Below are positions 15,761-24,987 of a stretch of DNA of 64,000 bases, piece after piece. The DNA is from CBDEUK01 sp965250225 (lineage in GTDB: Bacteria > Pseudomonadota > Gammaproteobacteria > Eutrophobiales > Eutrophobiaceae): positions 206,902-270,901 of the forward strand of contig CBDFNQ010000037.1 in assembly GCA_965250225.1 (NCBI GenBank), in the 5' to 3' direction. Below the pieces are notes generated by a model. It was not told the origin of the DNA, did no database searches, and saw only the letters and a list, made by a program, of their open reading frames with translations. Made by a program: the position numbers and the translations under genes. The stretch's first letter is position 1, and every line of letters starts with the position of its first letter.

Positions 15761-17230
15761 TTATTCAAATACCTTTATCAGTTGTCCTGCTTGAAGCTTT
15801 CCATCCGGATAGAGTGCATTGATCAAACGCAGTTCTTCTTCCGTGTATTTGATCAAAGGTGAGGTCTGTGCAAGCTGACTGAACCGAGTCGATGTCTCAG
15901 TCTGTACGATTTTAAGCCGTAAAGGTTGGCCGAGTTTGCGTTCATTGGCGGTAATTTCATGAAAACTTTTCATGCTATTTAAAAAAGCGGCATCAAATTT
16001 GTCAATGGCGTCAGCATCTTTCGTCATGCCTGCCAGAACGTAGGCCATTTGTTGAAAATAAATGACAGTAAAGCGTGTTTTTCGTCGGCCAAAACTGGTG
16101 TTGATATTTGATATGCCTGTATGGGCCTCGTTGCCATGAATGTTTAACGCAGTCTCATTGTCCAGACTGGTTAGACCTAGACGTTCAATCATAAATTGCC
16201 TGGGCGATATCCGTTTATTGATATCCTCCGTCGTTAATTGCATCAATGCCTGACCATTGGGTGCAGCAATGATCAGGCGGTCGGGTTTATTTGTGGCATG
16301 CCAGCCTTTCGGGAATTGCAGGGAAAAACCTAAATCGTCATGAAAAAAGCGATTGTTGCGCGTAATCCCTTCTTTGGGGCTATCGCCGAAGACCATGCCA
16401 TCAATATTATCCAGGTATGTCTGTCTGCCAATTTTTGGGGTTGCGTTAGACTGTAATTCATTGGCCAGCCCTACCACCTCGTGCAAACGTTTGTCATTGT
16501 CAGGGTGGGTTGAAAATACACCATGATAGATATTCGCTTCGCGTCCTTCCTTGGCAGCCCTTTCTTTTTCAAAAATTTCCTGATTTTTTAACACAGAAAT
16601 AACATCGATCATTGCCTTTGGGGTATATCCACTTTTCGCGAGATATTCAGCGCCTAATTGATCTGCCTCCAGTTCATGGTCCCGACCATAACCGGTTAAT
16701 AAGGCGGCACCGAACAGTTGTGTCAGTTGATTACCAACGGTAGTGCCCATGCCGGGGATAAAAATAGAGCCTATGACCAGGCCAATATTAGCGAGTTGGG
16801 TTGCACTGTGTTGCCTCACAGAATGGCGCGCTGTTACGTGGCCAATTTCATGGCCGAGTACTGCAGCAAGTTCGGCTTCGCTGTTCAAATAGGCCATCAG
16901 ACCACGGGTGATATAGATGTAACCACCTGGTAGCGCAAATGCATTAACTTCTTTGCTATCTAATACCGTGAAACGATAGAGCAGATTATTGCGATGACTT
17001 TTTCTGGCCAGGGTTTCACCGACTTTCTGGACATATTTTTGCAACACAGGATCGTCGTAAGTCCCATATTCATCCAACACCTGTTGATGTGTCTTCCTAC
17101 CCAGGGAGATTTCTTCTTCTTCGGACATCAGCACGATGTCCTGGCTGCCGCTGACCGGGTTAGTCGCGCAAGCGCTCAGATTGCAGAGGATGGTGAGGAA
17201 AAGACAGAATAAGATTATTTTAGGGTTCAT
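15761..17230 (-). CDS. M48-family lipoprotein metalloprotease (BepA-like)
   Basis: 489 residues with a lipoprotein signal (LSAC, Cys21). The M48 zinc site is His127-Glu128-x-x-His131 (LGHEIGHVTARH) with the downstream glutamate in DHELEADQLG. The C-terminal half carries the extended region found in M48 lipoproteins of this size (…LRLINALYPDGKLQAGQLIKVF), without clear TPRs. BepA/LoiP homologues degrade misassembled outer-membrane proteins in the periplasm. A single gene; the next upstream gene, rpmE, ends with its own terminator. Confidence 0.88.
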   Translation of the reverse strand: MNPKIILFCLFLTILCNLSACATNPVSGSQDIVLMSEEEEISLGRKTHQQVLDEYGTYDDPVLQKYVQKVGETLARKSHRNNLLYRFTVLDSKEVNAFALPGGYIYITRGLMAYLNSEAELAAVLGHEIGHVTARHSVRQHSATQLANIGLVIGSIFIPGMGTTVGNQLTQLFGAALLTGYGRDHELEADQLGAEYLAKSGYTPKAMIDVISVLKNQEIFEKERAAKEGREANIYHGVFSTHPDNDKRLHEVVGLANELQSNATPKIGRQTYLDNIDGMVFGDSPKEGITRNNRFFHDDLGFSLQFPKGWHATNKPDRLIIAAPNGQALMQLTTEDINKRISPRQFMIERLGLTSLDNETALNIHGNEAHTGISNINTSFGRRKTRFTVIYFQQMAYVLAGMTKDADAIDKFDAAFLNSMKSFHEITANERKLGQPLRLKIVQTETSTRFSQLAQTSPLIKYTEEELRLINALYPDGKLQAGQLIKVFE

Positions 17231-17293
17231 AATTTCTGTGACTAATCAGAATGAAACAGTTCAGAGCATACACCGAAGCAAAATCTTCAGGCG

Positions 17294-17322
17294 AAAAAAA
17301 AGCGCCTGCTTGAGCGCTTTTT
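17294..17322 (-). terminator. Terminator after rpmE
   Basis: GCGC-CTGCTTGA-GCGC flanked by eight A and five T on the plus strand; on the minus strand the hairpin is followed by eight T. It follows rpmE by about 25 bp and would also act weakly on plus-strand transcripts. Confidence 0.85.
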
Positions 17323-17347
17323 CATAAAGTATATGACGAAAGCCAGT

Positions 17348-17548
17348 TTACATACCGTATTTCTTGCGAAATTTATCAACTCGTCCGGCGGTATCGAGCA
17401 TTTTTTGCTTGCCCGTATAGAATGGATGACATTCTGAGCAGACATCAATAACCATATCATTGGTATGCGTAGAGCGAGTTTTGAATTTGTTGCCACAGCT
17501 GCATTTCACTGAGATTTCTTCATAGGCTGGATGGATATCGCTTTTCAT
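17348..17548 (-). CDS. rpmE: 50S ribosomal protein L31
   Basis: 66-residue L31, the normal length. The zinc-binding type is indicated by Cys16, Cys18 (VKCSCGNKF) and Cys37, Cys40 (DVCSECHPFYTG), so this is the C+ form that is replaced by a zinc-free paralogue under zinc starvation in many bacteria. The end KFRKKYGM is typical. Monocistronic with a terminator directly downstream. Confidence 0.97.
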   Translation of the reverse strand: MKSDIHPAYEEISVKCSCGNKFKTRSTHTNDMVIDVCSECHPFYTGKQKMLDTAGRVDKFRKKYGM

Positions 17549-17623
17549 AATATTAATCGGTTATTTGACTGAAATTGGAGGCGGGAGTCTATTCCAAAGT
17601 ATTCGTAGAAGCAAACTAAAAAA

Positions 17624-18001
17624 CTACTTTTTGGCAGAGCGATCCTTGTCTGGGTCATTGTCTTTGTTGAATTTTAAAATGGTGGCTTTTTTGTTTTTAC
17701 GCGCGGCTTCTTTTTGTTGTGGAACACTGAGCTTCTCGATACTTTCAACCAGGCCTTCCTCGCCTAGTACATTTTCCCACATCATGGACGATATCTTGAT
17801 ACAGGCCGAAATAGGGGTTTTAGAGGTGTTTCTAATCTGATCAATCTGCCATTGTAATCCTTGCATACGCTTTTTGAGTTTCTCCGGGCTACTGTGCAGG
17901 ATTTTATCAATGGCCTGTTGACGCAATTCCTCGAAGCGCTGAGGTTCTTTCTTGGCCAGGGTAGACCATTGCTCAAAATCGAAATCTGAATCGTTATCCA
18001 T
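17624..18001 (-). CDS. DUF3135 family protein
   Basis: 125-residue acidic/basic protein: FDFEQWSTLAKKEPQRFEELRQ, SSPEKLKKRMQGLQWQIDQIRNTSKTP and ACIKISSMMWENVLGEEGL match the DUF3135 pattern found in gammaproteobacteria. A lysine-rich C-terminal tail follows. No signal or membrane segment. The function of the family is not known. It lies between xth and rpmE on the same strand, with 81 bp to the xth stop. Confidence 0.75.
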   Translation of the reverse strand: MDNDSDFDFEQWSTLAKKEPQRFEELRQQAIDKILHSSPEKLKKRMQGLQWQIDQIRNTSKTPISACIKISSMMWENVLGEEGLVESIEKLSVPQQKEAARKNKKATILKFNKDNDPDKDRSAKK

Positions 18002-18082
18002 AAGATATTCTGATAATTAATTAATTTATTGCTTAAAACGCATGTCGGGTGCAAGCAGCAAAAGCTTTAGCATTATTGACAT

Positions 18083-18856
18083 TCACACTAAGTCAAATTC
18101 TGCCACGATAGGGGTGTGATCGGAAGGCCGTTCGAGTTTTCTCGGTGTTTTATCGATATAGCAAGCCTTACAAGTGAGGCCTAATTCAGTGCTGGCCAGT
18201 ATGTGGTCGATACGTAACCCCCGGTTTCGGCGGAAGCCTGCTGCCCTGTAATCCCACCAGGTAAAGGGGCTTTCCTCTTGATCAAACAAGCGAAAACAGT
18301 CTTTTAATCCGTGACCCAGCAAGGTTTCAAACTGTTCGCGTTCTGGTTTACTAACAAGCACTTTATCACGCCATTCTTCAGGGTCATGGACATCTTCGTC
18401 ATGGGGTGCAATATTAAAATCGCCCATAATGGCAAGTTGCTTATGCTCAGTCAGTAGTTCTTGCACCAGGCTCTGAAGGTGCGTGAGCCAGTTTAATTTG
18501 TATTGGTATTTCTCCGAGCCTATTTCAGAACCGTTGGGAACATAGAGATTTAGAATATATAGATCAGCGAATTTTGCACCGAATACCCGTCGCTGGGGAT
18601 CATCAAGCTGTGGCAGGTCAGTGATAGGATCGGTGGCGGTTTGTTTGCTAAGAAGAGCAACGCCGTTATAGGTTTTTTGACCATTGAATAGTGCTTGATA
18701 GCCAGCGTTTTCGATTTCCTCCAGCGGAAATTGATCATTGGTCATCTTGAGTTCCTGCAGACCGAGAACATCGACTGGATTGTCTTTCAGCCAATCCAGT
18801 ACATGGGGTAAGCGAACACGGAGTGAATTGACATTCCAGCTGGCAATTTTAAACAT
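18083..18856 (-). CDS. xthA: Exodeoxyribonuclease III
   Basis: 257 residues starting MFKIASWNVNSLRVRLPHVLDW. Motifs of the ExoIII/APE family are present: VLGLQELK (metal ligand Glu), NLYVPNGSE, IMGDFNIAPHDEDV, RIDHILAS and SDHTPIV (catalytic His). It incises abasic sites and removes 3' blocks in base-excision repair. The length is that of the E. coli-type enzyme. It is 23 bp downstream of an SH3-domain gene on the same strand. Confidence 0.95.
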   Translation of the reverse strand: MFKIASWNVNSLRVRLPHVLDWLKDNPVDVLGLQELKMTNDQFPLEEIENAGYQALFNGQKTYNGVALLSKQTATDPITDLPQLDDPQRRVFGAKFADLYILNLYVPNGSEIGSEKYQYKLNWLTHLQSLVQELLTEHKQLAIMGDFNIAPHDEDVHDPEEWRDKVLVSKPEREQFETLLGHGLKDCFRLFDQEESPFTWWDYRAAGFRRNRGLRIDHILASTELGLTCKACYIDKTPRKLERPSDHTPIVAEFDLV

Positions 18857-18879
18857 GACAATAGTTGCGTTGGGAAGAC

Positions 18880-19590
18880 CTAGACCCGAAAGCCACCGTG
18901 TCGATAACGATTGTACAGATCGTAAAGCAGAGTCCCACTCACCAGTCCGAATAGCAGTACCAGAAGTAGAACGGTTTTTGAAAAGCCATCGCCAGATGAG
19001 TAGCTGAGATCAGAGTTGTTGGATTCCTGAATTTTGCGGTTTAACTCAGAAATAGTTTGTGTGAGCACCTTGTTTTCTTCTTCGACTTGTTGGATGTCGC
19101 CACTGATGTTTTGATTCTCTTGGCCACTAGAAACTTTACGTTCTTCGGTTAGTTTGGCCTGTAATTCTCCTACTTTGAGTCGCAAGGAAGTCAAATCTCT
19201 GGATTCCGGTATATTATTCACAGCACTCAGATCGGCTTTTAGTTGATTGATTTCATTTTTTGCCTGTTCAAGTTCCGATTGTAATTGTAGTGATTCGGAA
19301 TTGGTTGCATTGTTGTTGTCTTCCCCGGGTTTTGTCCCAGTGAGATATGCGGTACTGATCCAGCCAACCGTACCATCAGGGTCTTCGACTTGAGTCATAT
19401 CGACTCCGCTTTGCACGATTTGCAGTTGTGCTCCAGTAGCAATCACTTTCAGTATGGGGCTATCAAGATTGCTGTTGTCGTGAATACCCACTTGTATTCG
19501 ATCAATGATATAGGTTGTTTCAGCGTGGGCAATAATCGGCAACATTACAATAATACTTGCCGACAGGTATTTTTTTGCAGAGAAATTCAT
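18880..19590 (-). CDS. SH3 domain, coiled-coil membrane protein (TIGR04211-like)
   Basis: 236 residues from ATG 19590 (MNFSAKKYLSAS); an in-frame GTG four codons upstream, two bases beyond the prlC stop, is the alternative. Signal peptide ends at AHA-E, then a bacterial SH3 domain (YIIDRIQVGIHDN…VGWISTAYL), a long coiled coil (about residues 95-200) and a C-terminal membrane helix (TVLLLVLLFGLVSGTLLY). This is the layout of the YgiM-type family. The function is unknown; an envelope role is inferred. Confidence 0.82.
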   Translation of the reverse strand: MNFSAKKYLSASIIVMLPIIAHAETTYIIDRIQVGIHDNSNLDSPILKVIATGAQLQIVQSGVDMTQVEDPDGTVGWISTAYLTGTKPGEDNNNATNSESLQLQSELEQAKNEINQLKADLSAVNNIPESRDLTSLRLKVGELQAKLTEERKVSSGQENQNISGDIQQVEEENKVLTQTISELNRKIQESNNSDLSYSSGDGFSKTVLLLVLLFGLVSGTLLYDLYNRYRHGGFRV

Positions 19591-19603
19591 TGTTATTATC
19601 ACG

Positions 19604-21643
19604 TTACTTTGAGATGCCAGAGTGTCTTAATAAGGGTTCAACGCTTGGTTTTCTCCCACGAAATTTTACGAACAAATCCATCGGTTCACGTGACCCTCCT
19701 TTTTCAAGAATATTATGTAAAAACTCAGCGCCTGTTTCAGGGTTAAAGATACCTTTTTCTTCAAATTTGGAAAAGGCGTCAGCAGATAAAATTTCCGCCC
19801 ACTTGTAACTGTAATATCCAGCTGCATAACCTCCAGCAAAAATATGTGAGAAGCCATGCTGGAAACGATTATAGTCCGGTGGAACCAGTACTGCGACTTC
19901 TTGTCGGACGGAATCCAGTAATTGCTGGATGTCGGTTTCGAAATCAGTCTGGTATTCAAGGTGCAATCTGAAATCGAACAGGGCAAATTCCAGTTGTCTG
20001 ACCATTTGCATGCCCGATTGAAAATTCTTCGCAGCCTGCATTTTTGCAAATAAATCATCATCGATAGGGTTCTGGTTTTTGTAATGGCGGCCGATTAAAT
20101 CCAGCGCTTCACGTTCCCAGCACCAGTTTTCCATAAATTGACTGGGCAGTTCTACCGCATCCCAGGCCACACCATTAATACCAGAGACGCCAGCGTAATC
20201 AATTTTGGTGAGCATATGATGCAGACCATGGCCAAATTCATGGAACAGGGTGGTGACTTCATCATGGGTCAATAACGAGGGATCATCTCCTATGGGTGGA
20301 GTGAAGTTGCAGGTCAGATAAGCTACTGGATTTTGAATGCCGGTGCTGGTTTTTTTGCGCACAATGCACTCGTCCATCCAGGCACCACCACGTTTGTGTG
20401 GTCTGGCATAGAGATCCAGATAAAAGCTACCACGGTACTCACCAGAGCTGTCAGTAATATCGAAAAACTGCACGTCTTTGTGCCAGGTCGTGACATTTTT
20501 TCGTTCTACGATCGTAAGACCATAGAGTCGGTTAACAACTGCAAACAAACCTTGTTGTACTTGAGGTGCTGGAAAATAAGGACGAATTTCTTCCTGGGAA
20601 AACTGGTATTGGGTCTGTTTGAGTTTTTCCGAATAATAGGCGATATCCCAGGCGTTTAATTCTTTGATGCCATAAGATTCTTCTGCGAAGTTCTTTAATT
20701 CCTCAAATTCTTTTTCTGCAATATGTATTGAACGTTGTGCTAAATCCTTTAGAAAGTGCAGGACTTCATCGGGATCCGAGGCCATCTTCGTGACCAGTGA
20801 ATAGTCTGCATAATTATTGAATCCGAGTATTGTTGCAACGGCGTGGCGTTTTTCCAGGATATCAAGCATCACCTGGCTGTTATCCCATTGACCAGCATTA
20901 GGTCCCATCTCAGAGGCTCGTGTGACATAGGCCTCATACATTTCCTGTCTTAGCTCAGAATTTTCGGCGTAGGTCATGACCGGGAAATAGGAAGGGAAAT
21001 CAAGGGTCAGGATCCAACCATCCAGTTTTTGTTGTTCTGCTGTTTGTTTAGCCAGAGCTAAAGCGGAATCAGGCAGGCCTTCTAATTCGGATTGATTGGT
21101 AATGTGTTTTTTAAATGCAGTGGTTGCATCTAGAATGTTTTCTTCAAATTTCGTTTGTAATGCAGACAGTTCCTGTTGCAAGGATTTGTATTGTGCCTGG
21201 TCGGTTTCGTTCAAGTCGATGCCGGATAGGCGGAAATCCCGTAAAGCATTTTCAATAATTTTTTTTTGTGGTTCACTCAATTTATCGAAGGCTTCACTAT
21301 CTGCCACTTGTTGGAAGGCCTGGAATAAATTTTTATTCTGTCCCATTTCCGTTGCGTATTCTGACAGTTTCGGGATGCAGGCGTTGTAGGCTTCGCGTAG
21401 CTTTTCATTGTCGGCTACTGAATGTAAATGGCTGGCAGGGGACCATGCCTGGTTCAAACGGTCTTCGAAATTTTCCAGAGGTTCAATGGTGTTGTCCCAG
21501 CTATAAACTGCATTTTCGTTTAATAAGGCAGAAATTTTGTCTCGATTTTCCTGCAGTAAAAAATCAATCGCTTCTTCGATGTGTTTTGCTTTTATTTGCT
21601 CAAAGGCGGGCAATGTATTGTGTTGTAATAATGGATTGGACAT
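19604..21643 (-). CDS. prlC: Oligopeptidase A (M3 family)
   Basis: 679 residues, the normal length for PrlC/OpdA. The zinc site is HEFGH in TTLFHEFGHGLHHML with the downstream glutamate in the SQFMENWCWE region. N-terminal MSNPLLQHNTLPAFEQIKAKHIEEAI is typical. It is a cytoplasmic metallo-oligopeptidase that degrades signal peptides and short peptides. It ends two bases before the SH3-domain reading frame, so the two are probably cotranscribed. Confidence 0.95.
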   Translation of the reverse strand: MSNPLLQHNTLPAFEQIKAKHIEEAIDFLLQENRDKISALLNENAVYSWDNTIEPLENFEDRLNQAWSPASHLHSVADNEKLREAYNACIPKLSEYATEMGQNKNLFQAFQQVADSEAFDKLSEPQKKIIENALRDFRLSGIDLNETDQAQYKSLQQELSALQTKFEENILDATTAFKKHITNQSELEGLPDSALALAKQTAEQQKLDGWILTLDFPSYFPVMTYAENSELRQEMYEAYVTRASEMGPNAGQWDNSQVMLDILEKRHAVATILGFNNYADYSLVTKMASDPDEVLHFLKDLAQRSIHIAEKEFEELKNFAEESYGIKELNAWDIAYYSEKLKQTQYQFSQEEIRPYFPAPQVQQGLFAVVNRLYGLTIVERKNVTTWHKDVQFFDITDSSGEYRGSFYLDLYARPHKRGGAWMDECIVRKKTSTGIQNPVAYLTCNFTPPIGDDPSLLTHDEVTTLFHEFGHGLHHMLTKIDYAGVSGINGVAWDAVELPSQFMENWCWEREALDLIGRHYKNQNPIDDDLFAKMQAAKNFQSGMQMVRQLEFALFDFRLHLEYQTDFETDIQQLLDSVRQEVAVLVPPDYNRFQHGFSHIFAGGYAAGYYSYKWAEILSADAFSKFEEKGIFNPETGAEFLHNILEKGGSREPMDLFVKFRGRKPSVEPLLRHSGISK

Positions 21644-21724
21644 GTGTGTTTATTTTCTAATTGTTGTCTGATGATAATAGTGAGTATGATCTATACTGAA
21701 AAGTATAAATGCCTAAGCTTGGTT

Positions 21725-22678
21725 TTATAGACTAATTCTGGTGTTAATTAAATATAAAGATATGCTAACAGTGAAAAGCGTCAAGGTCAGCAGGGCATAA
21801 AATATTCGTTTAATGTGAACGATGAAATTCGATTGCGCCTTTGCCGAGAGTATATACGGTCTTCGCATATCTTTGGTTTGTTCCATCATATGTGTAGGCG
21901 ATGAAGCTTTTTCATCCTGGTGACGCGCCAGGACTTCTTTGTATGCTGCTTCACGTACCACTTGCCACTCTTCCAGGTCAATGTGGCCATCTTTGTTTGT
22001 ATCAAATTCATTGTGTAGTCGTTGGCTGTCACGCTTCCATTCTGCGAGTAATTCTCTGAGGTCTTCATTCATGTCCATACCACCGCCAGCACCACCGATG
22101 CTGTGAAATAGCCCGATGGCATAGAGTGGGTCGCCCTGGTGTATGCGTTGTTCGGTGTAACGAAATTTTTTGAATAAACCATGGCTGGATGTCATTGATG
22201 ATGGTGCCAATCCACCATTAGCAGAGAGTCCATGAGTTGATGTGCTGCTATACCAGGTTTGTTTGACACTGGGCGTGACGTTTGCTCCATCGGGATCGAT
22301 CACACATTCGCCTGTATCATCGACGAGGAAAAATAATTCTTCACTGACCCCGCTGTTGACCGTAACCCAGGCCTGGTTTTTGCCAAGGCCGCTTTTTGCA
22401 TCTATCCGGTAATGATACCAGGTACAGCCTTTGCCGCTGAGTGGCGCAATGATGAGTGGCCCATCCATAAGTCTACATTTCCCTTCGAGCTCTACATAGC
22501 CCTGGGCAGCAGAAACAATTTTTGATGTTGGAATATCTTCAATCAGACGTTTGCGGTAAAAGAAACGGTAGGCATAGAAGAAACTGACTAGTGCGACCAC
22601 CAGTAAAATGACATTCAGTGTCCAGAAATGTCCAGCCGGGACAAATTTGGCCCAATGGATAAGCCCATCGAACATCAA
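21725..22678 (-). CDS. GIDE-domain membrane protein with EF-hand
   Basis: 317 residues. An N-terminal membrane helix (about 18-40), a GIDE-type domain (AAQGYVELEGKCRLMDGPLIIAPLSG…CTWYHYRI, shared with eukaryotic MUL1/GIDE outside its RING), an EF-hand calcium loop DTNKDGHIDLEEW around residue 225, and a C-terminal membrane helix (IFYALLTLTLFTVSISLYLI). No RING finger is present, so ubiquitin ligase activity is not implied. It is 16 bp downstream of lemA, a common bacterial pairing. The function is unknown. Confidence 0.8.
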   Translation of the reverse strand: MMFDGLIHWAKFVPAGHFWTLNVILLVVALVSFFYAYRFFYRKRLIEDIPTSKIVSAAQGYVELEGKCRLMDGPLIIAPLSGKGCTWYHYRIDAKSGLGKNQAWVTVNSGVSEELFFLVDDTGECVIDPDGANVTPSVKQTWYSSTSTHGLSANGGLAPSSMTSSHGLFKKFRYTEQRIHQGDPLYAIGLFHSIGGAGGGMDMNEDLRELLAEWKRDSQRLHNEFDTNKDGHIDLEEWQVVREAAYKEVLARHQDEKASSPTHMMEQTKDMRRPYILSAKAQSNFIVHIKRIFYALLTLTLFTVSISLYLINTRISL

Positions 22679-22694
22679 GGAATCCTTGCGCTCC

Positions 22695-23270
22695 CTAGTT
22701 GTTAAACATTTCTTTTACACTGACGTCTGTGAGCTCTTCTTCGCCGAATTCAAGCAGGTCTCTGGCACCGAAATTAAATAATCTGGCGATGATCAGATCC
22801 GGGAACTGTTCGATGCGAATATTATTATTATTCACGGTTTCATTATAAAACTCACGTCGATCTGCAATGGCATTCTCAAGGCCGGAGATACGATTTTGCA
22901 AATGGGTAAAATTCTCATTTGCCTTGAGATCAGGATAAGCTTCGGCAACCGCGAAAAGATTTCCCAGTCCCATTCTTAATTGTGTCTCTGCTGTGCCGAG
23001 TGCAGCAATATCGCCTTTCTCGCGTGCTGCTGAAACCGCCGAGCGTGCCTGCATCACTTTTTCCAGGGTCTCCTGCTCATACTTCATATACTGTTTGCAG
23101 GTCTCAACCAGTTTTGGTAATTCATCATGGCGTTGTTTTAACAGGACATCAATATTAGCCCAGGCTTTGTCAACATTGTGTTTCAGGGCCACGAGATTGT
23201 TGTACAGCGTTACGCCATAGAGCGCGATCATGGCAATAATAGCGAGGATTACGATGGTCGTTATTTCCAT
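22695..23270 (-). CDS. lemA: LemA family protein
   Basis: 191 residues: an N-terminal membrane helix (IVILAIIAMIALYGVTLYNNLV), then the helical LemA domain with NVDKAWANIDVLLKQRHDELPKLV, YEQETLEKVMQAR, YPDLKANENFTHLQ and RREFYNETVNNNN. The C-terminal strand of LemA domain (FNFGARDLLEFGEEE) is present. It is a single-pass envelope protein of unknown activity. It forms a two-gene unit with the GIDE-domain gene. Confidence 0.92.
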   Translation of the reverse strand: MEITTIVILAIIAMIALYGVTLYNNLVALKHNVDKAWANIDVLLKQRHDELPKLVETCKQYMKYEQETLEKVMQARSAVSAAREKGDIAALGTAETQLRMGLGNLFAVAEAYPDLKANENFTHLQNRISGLENAIADRREFYNETVNNNNIRIEQFPDLIIARLFNFGARDLLEFGEEELTDVSVKEMFNN

Positions 23271-23355
23271 AAAGCTAGTCTCCGGTTCTGTTCCTGGTCA
23301 TAAAGACCCAATGCATAGTTTTATTGTGTCATCATTTAATTTCGATCGCAATACG

Positions 23356-23422
23356 AATGAGAATAATTATTAATCAAAATCAATAGCTTAGCTCTTGACT
23401 TGAGCGTTTGGTAGATTAATAT
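23356..23422 (+). promoter_or_regulatory. Promoter and Fur-box-like site upstream of bfr
   Basis: AATGAGAATAATTATTAAT (23356-23374) matches the 19-bp Fur consensus at about 12 positions. Downstream, TTGACT (23395-23400) and TAATAT (23417-23422) with a 16-bp spacer form a plausible sigma70 promoter. The site lies upstream of -35, so Fur could act as an activator here or the match may be chance in AT-rich DNA. Confidence 0.45.
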
Positions 23423-23465
23423 TATTCATAGGTTCAATACAAGTATATTTTGAGGAGTATGAGGC

Positions 23466-23936
23466 ATGAAAGGCGATATTAAGGTCATTGAATATTTAAA
23501 CGTGGTATTAAAAAATGAATTGACGGCCATCAATCAATATTTTCTCCATGCCAAAATGTATAAGGATTGGGGCCTAAAGGAACTTGCGGAGCATGAGCAT
23601 CACGAATCGATTGATGAAATGAAACATGCGGATGTATTGATCGAACGTATTCTGTTTTTGGAAGGTTTACCCAACTTACAGGCCCTTGGATCATTAATGA
23701 TTGGCGAGAACACACAGGAAATGCTGAGTTGTGATCTCAAACTTGAAATAATAGCCCATAAGGATTTGAAGGAGGCAATTAGTTATTGCGAGAGCATCCA
23801 GGATTACGTCAGTCGAGAATTATTTGAAGACATACTGGAAAGTGAAGAAGAGCATATAGATTGGCTGGAAACCCAACTAGAATTGATAAAAAAAGTGGGT
23901 CTGGAAAATTACCAGCAGTCGAAGATGGAGTCTTGA
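23466..23936 (+). CDS. bfr: Bacterioferritin
   Basis: 156-residue four-helix iron-storage protein preceded by GAGGAGTATGAGGC. Ferroxidase ligands are all present: Glu18, Glu51, His54, Glu94, Glu127 and His130. Met52, the axial ligand of the inter-subunit heme, is also present, so this is a heme-binding Bfr rather than a plain ferritin. It stores Fe(III) in a 24-mer shell. The Bfd-type ferredoxin needed to release the iron lies 2.6 kb downstream, separated by two decayed genes. Confidence 0.96.
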   Translation: MKGDIKVIEYLNVVLKNELTAINQYFLHAKMYKDWGLKELAEHEHHESIDEMKHADVLIERILFLEGLPNLQALGSLMIGENTQEMLSCDLKLEIIAHKDLKEAISYCESIQDYVSRELFEDILESEEEHIDWLETQLELIKKVGLENYQQSKMES

Positions 23937-24080
23937 GCTACAGCTGGTTTATGAGCCAGTCCCAGCCCAACTATCCAGTTACTAACGGTTTCGATCGGAC
24001 TATGATTTCAGGTATAACAACATAAAAAAAGCTCTCCAGAAAACACTCGTAATATTATTGATGTGATTTACTCCGATTTT

Positions 24081-24866
24081 CTAAGGAGATCAAAATGGAT
24101 ATCTTACTTACTTAAGAAGGGCCAGTTCAAGGTTGTTCTTCCCTTCGCCTTTTTTCTTTTTTCAGCTGATGTGTATTCTTTAACTACGCATTCTCTTCTC
24201 GAAGACCCAACATTCGCGACACTTGCTCCAGGCCCAGATGGTTTGTTTACTACCGCTGATGATTTAGACGTGTCAACGCTGATTCCTTGATACCAATACC
24301 AGCGGAACCGCCTCGATCGGTTTTTTCCCGTTTGTTGACCCCGGTGTTGGGTTGACCGTGACCAACATTACGGCAGGGTCGATTGTAACGGCGTCACCGC
24401 TGCAGTTAGGTATTAACCCAATGCTTTCTTACGATGTGGGCGTTGAGTCCTTTCAGGCTATTGGAGGGGCACTAACTCCTACTACAGCTGTGCTTGATCC
24501 AACCAAAACCAACCAGATTACCCTGTATGCCAACAATAGCTTCCAAACAGAATTCACCCATATTATTGGTGGCGGTCCTGCGGCGAACATTCTGTTTGCC
24601 AGTGGTAGTAATGGCTCGTATTTGTTGAAAGGACAAGATCCAGATGTCATTTTTGGTGCGGGCACAGACCTGGCGGCGCATTTCAATTTCCTGATCCCCT
24701 TGTTAGATCCGGATTGGTCTTATGTTGCTACAGAACGGTATACATCGTTTATCACCACCGCAGGCCTTTTCGTTGCGAGCATTACAACTTATGGTCCATT
24801 CCTCCAGCCTTACCCTTGTTCGCTTCTGCACTGGTTTTTTTAAGACTGAGGAAGCGGAGGAAATAA
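24081..24866 (+). pseudogene. PEP-CTERM-type secreted protein gene broken by three frameshifts
   Basis: A clear ribosome site (AAGGAG, 24083-24088) precedes ATG 24095, whose frame stops after six codons. Protein-like sequence then continues in three frame segments: KKGQFKVVLPFAFFLFSADV (signal peptide), DTNTSGTASIGFFPFVDPG through the body, and a C-terminal IPPALPLFASALVFLRLRKRRK ending at 24866. The last element has the proline motif, hydrophobic helix and basic tail of PEP-CTERM sorting signals. Shifts fall near 24113, 24287 and 24793. The body family is not recognised. No exosortase is in the window. Confidence 0.6.
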
Positions 24867-24987
24867 AATATCCTTTCAATCAAATTTTGCTTGGCAACTT
24901 TTGCATAGTGGGCTGGATGTCATCGCTTTGGTGACCTTTGCCAAATAACAAAGCGGAGACTTATGGGAGACCTCTTTCAAGTAAATA

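Noticed and set aside
21725..22678. Bacterial E3 ubiquitin ligase
   Set aside because: Only the GIDE part is present; there is no RING finger or E2-binding surface.
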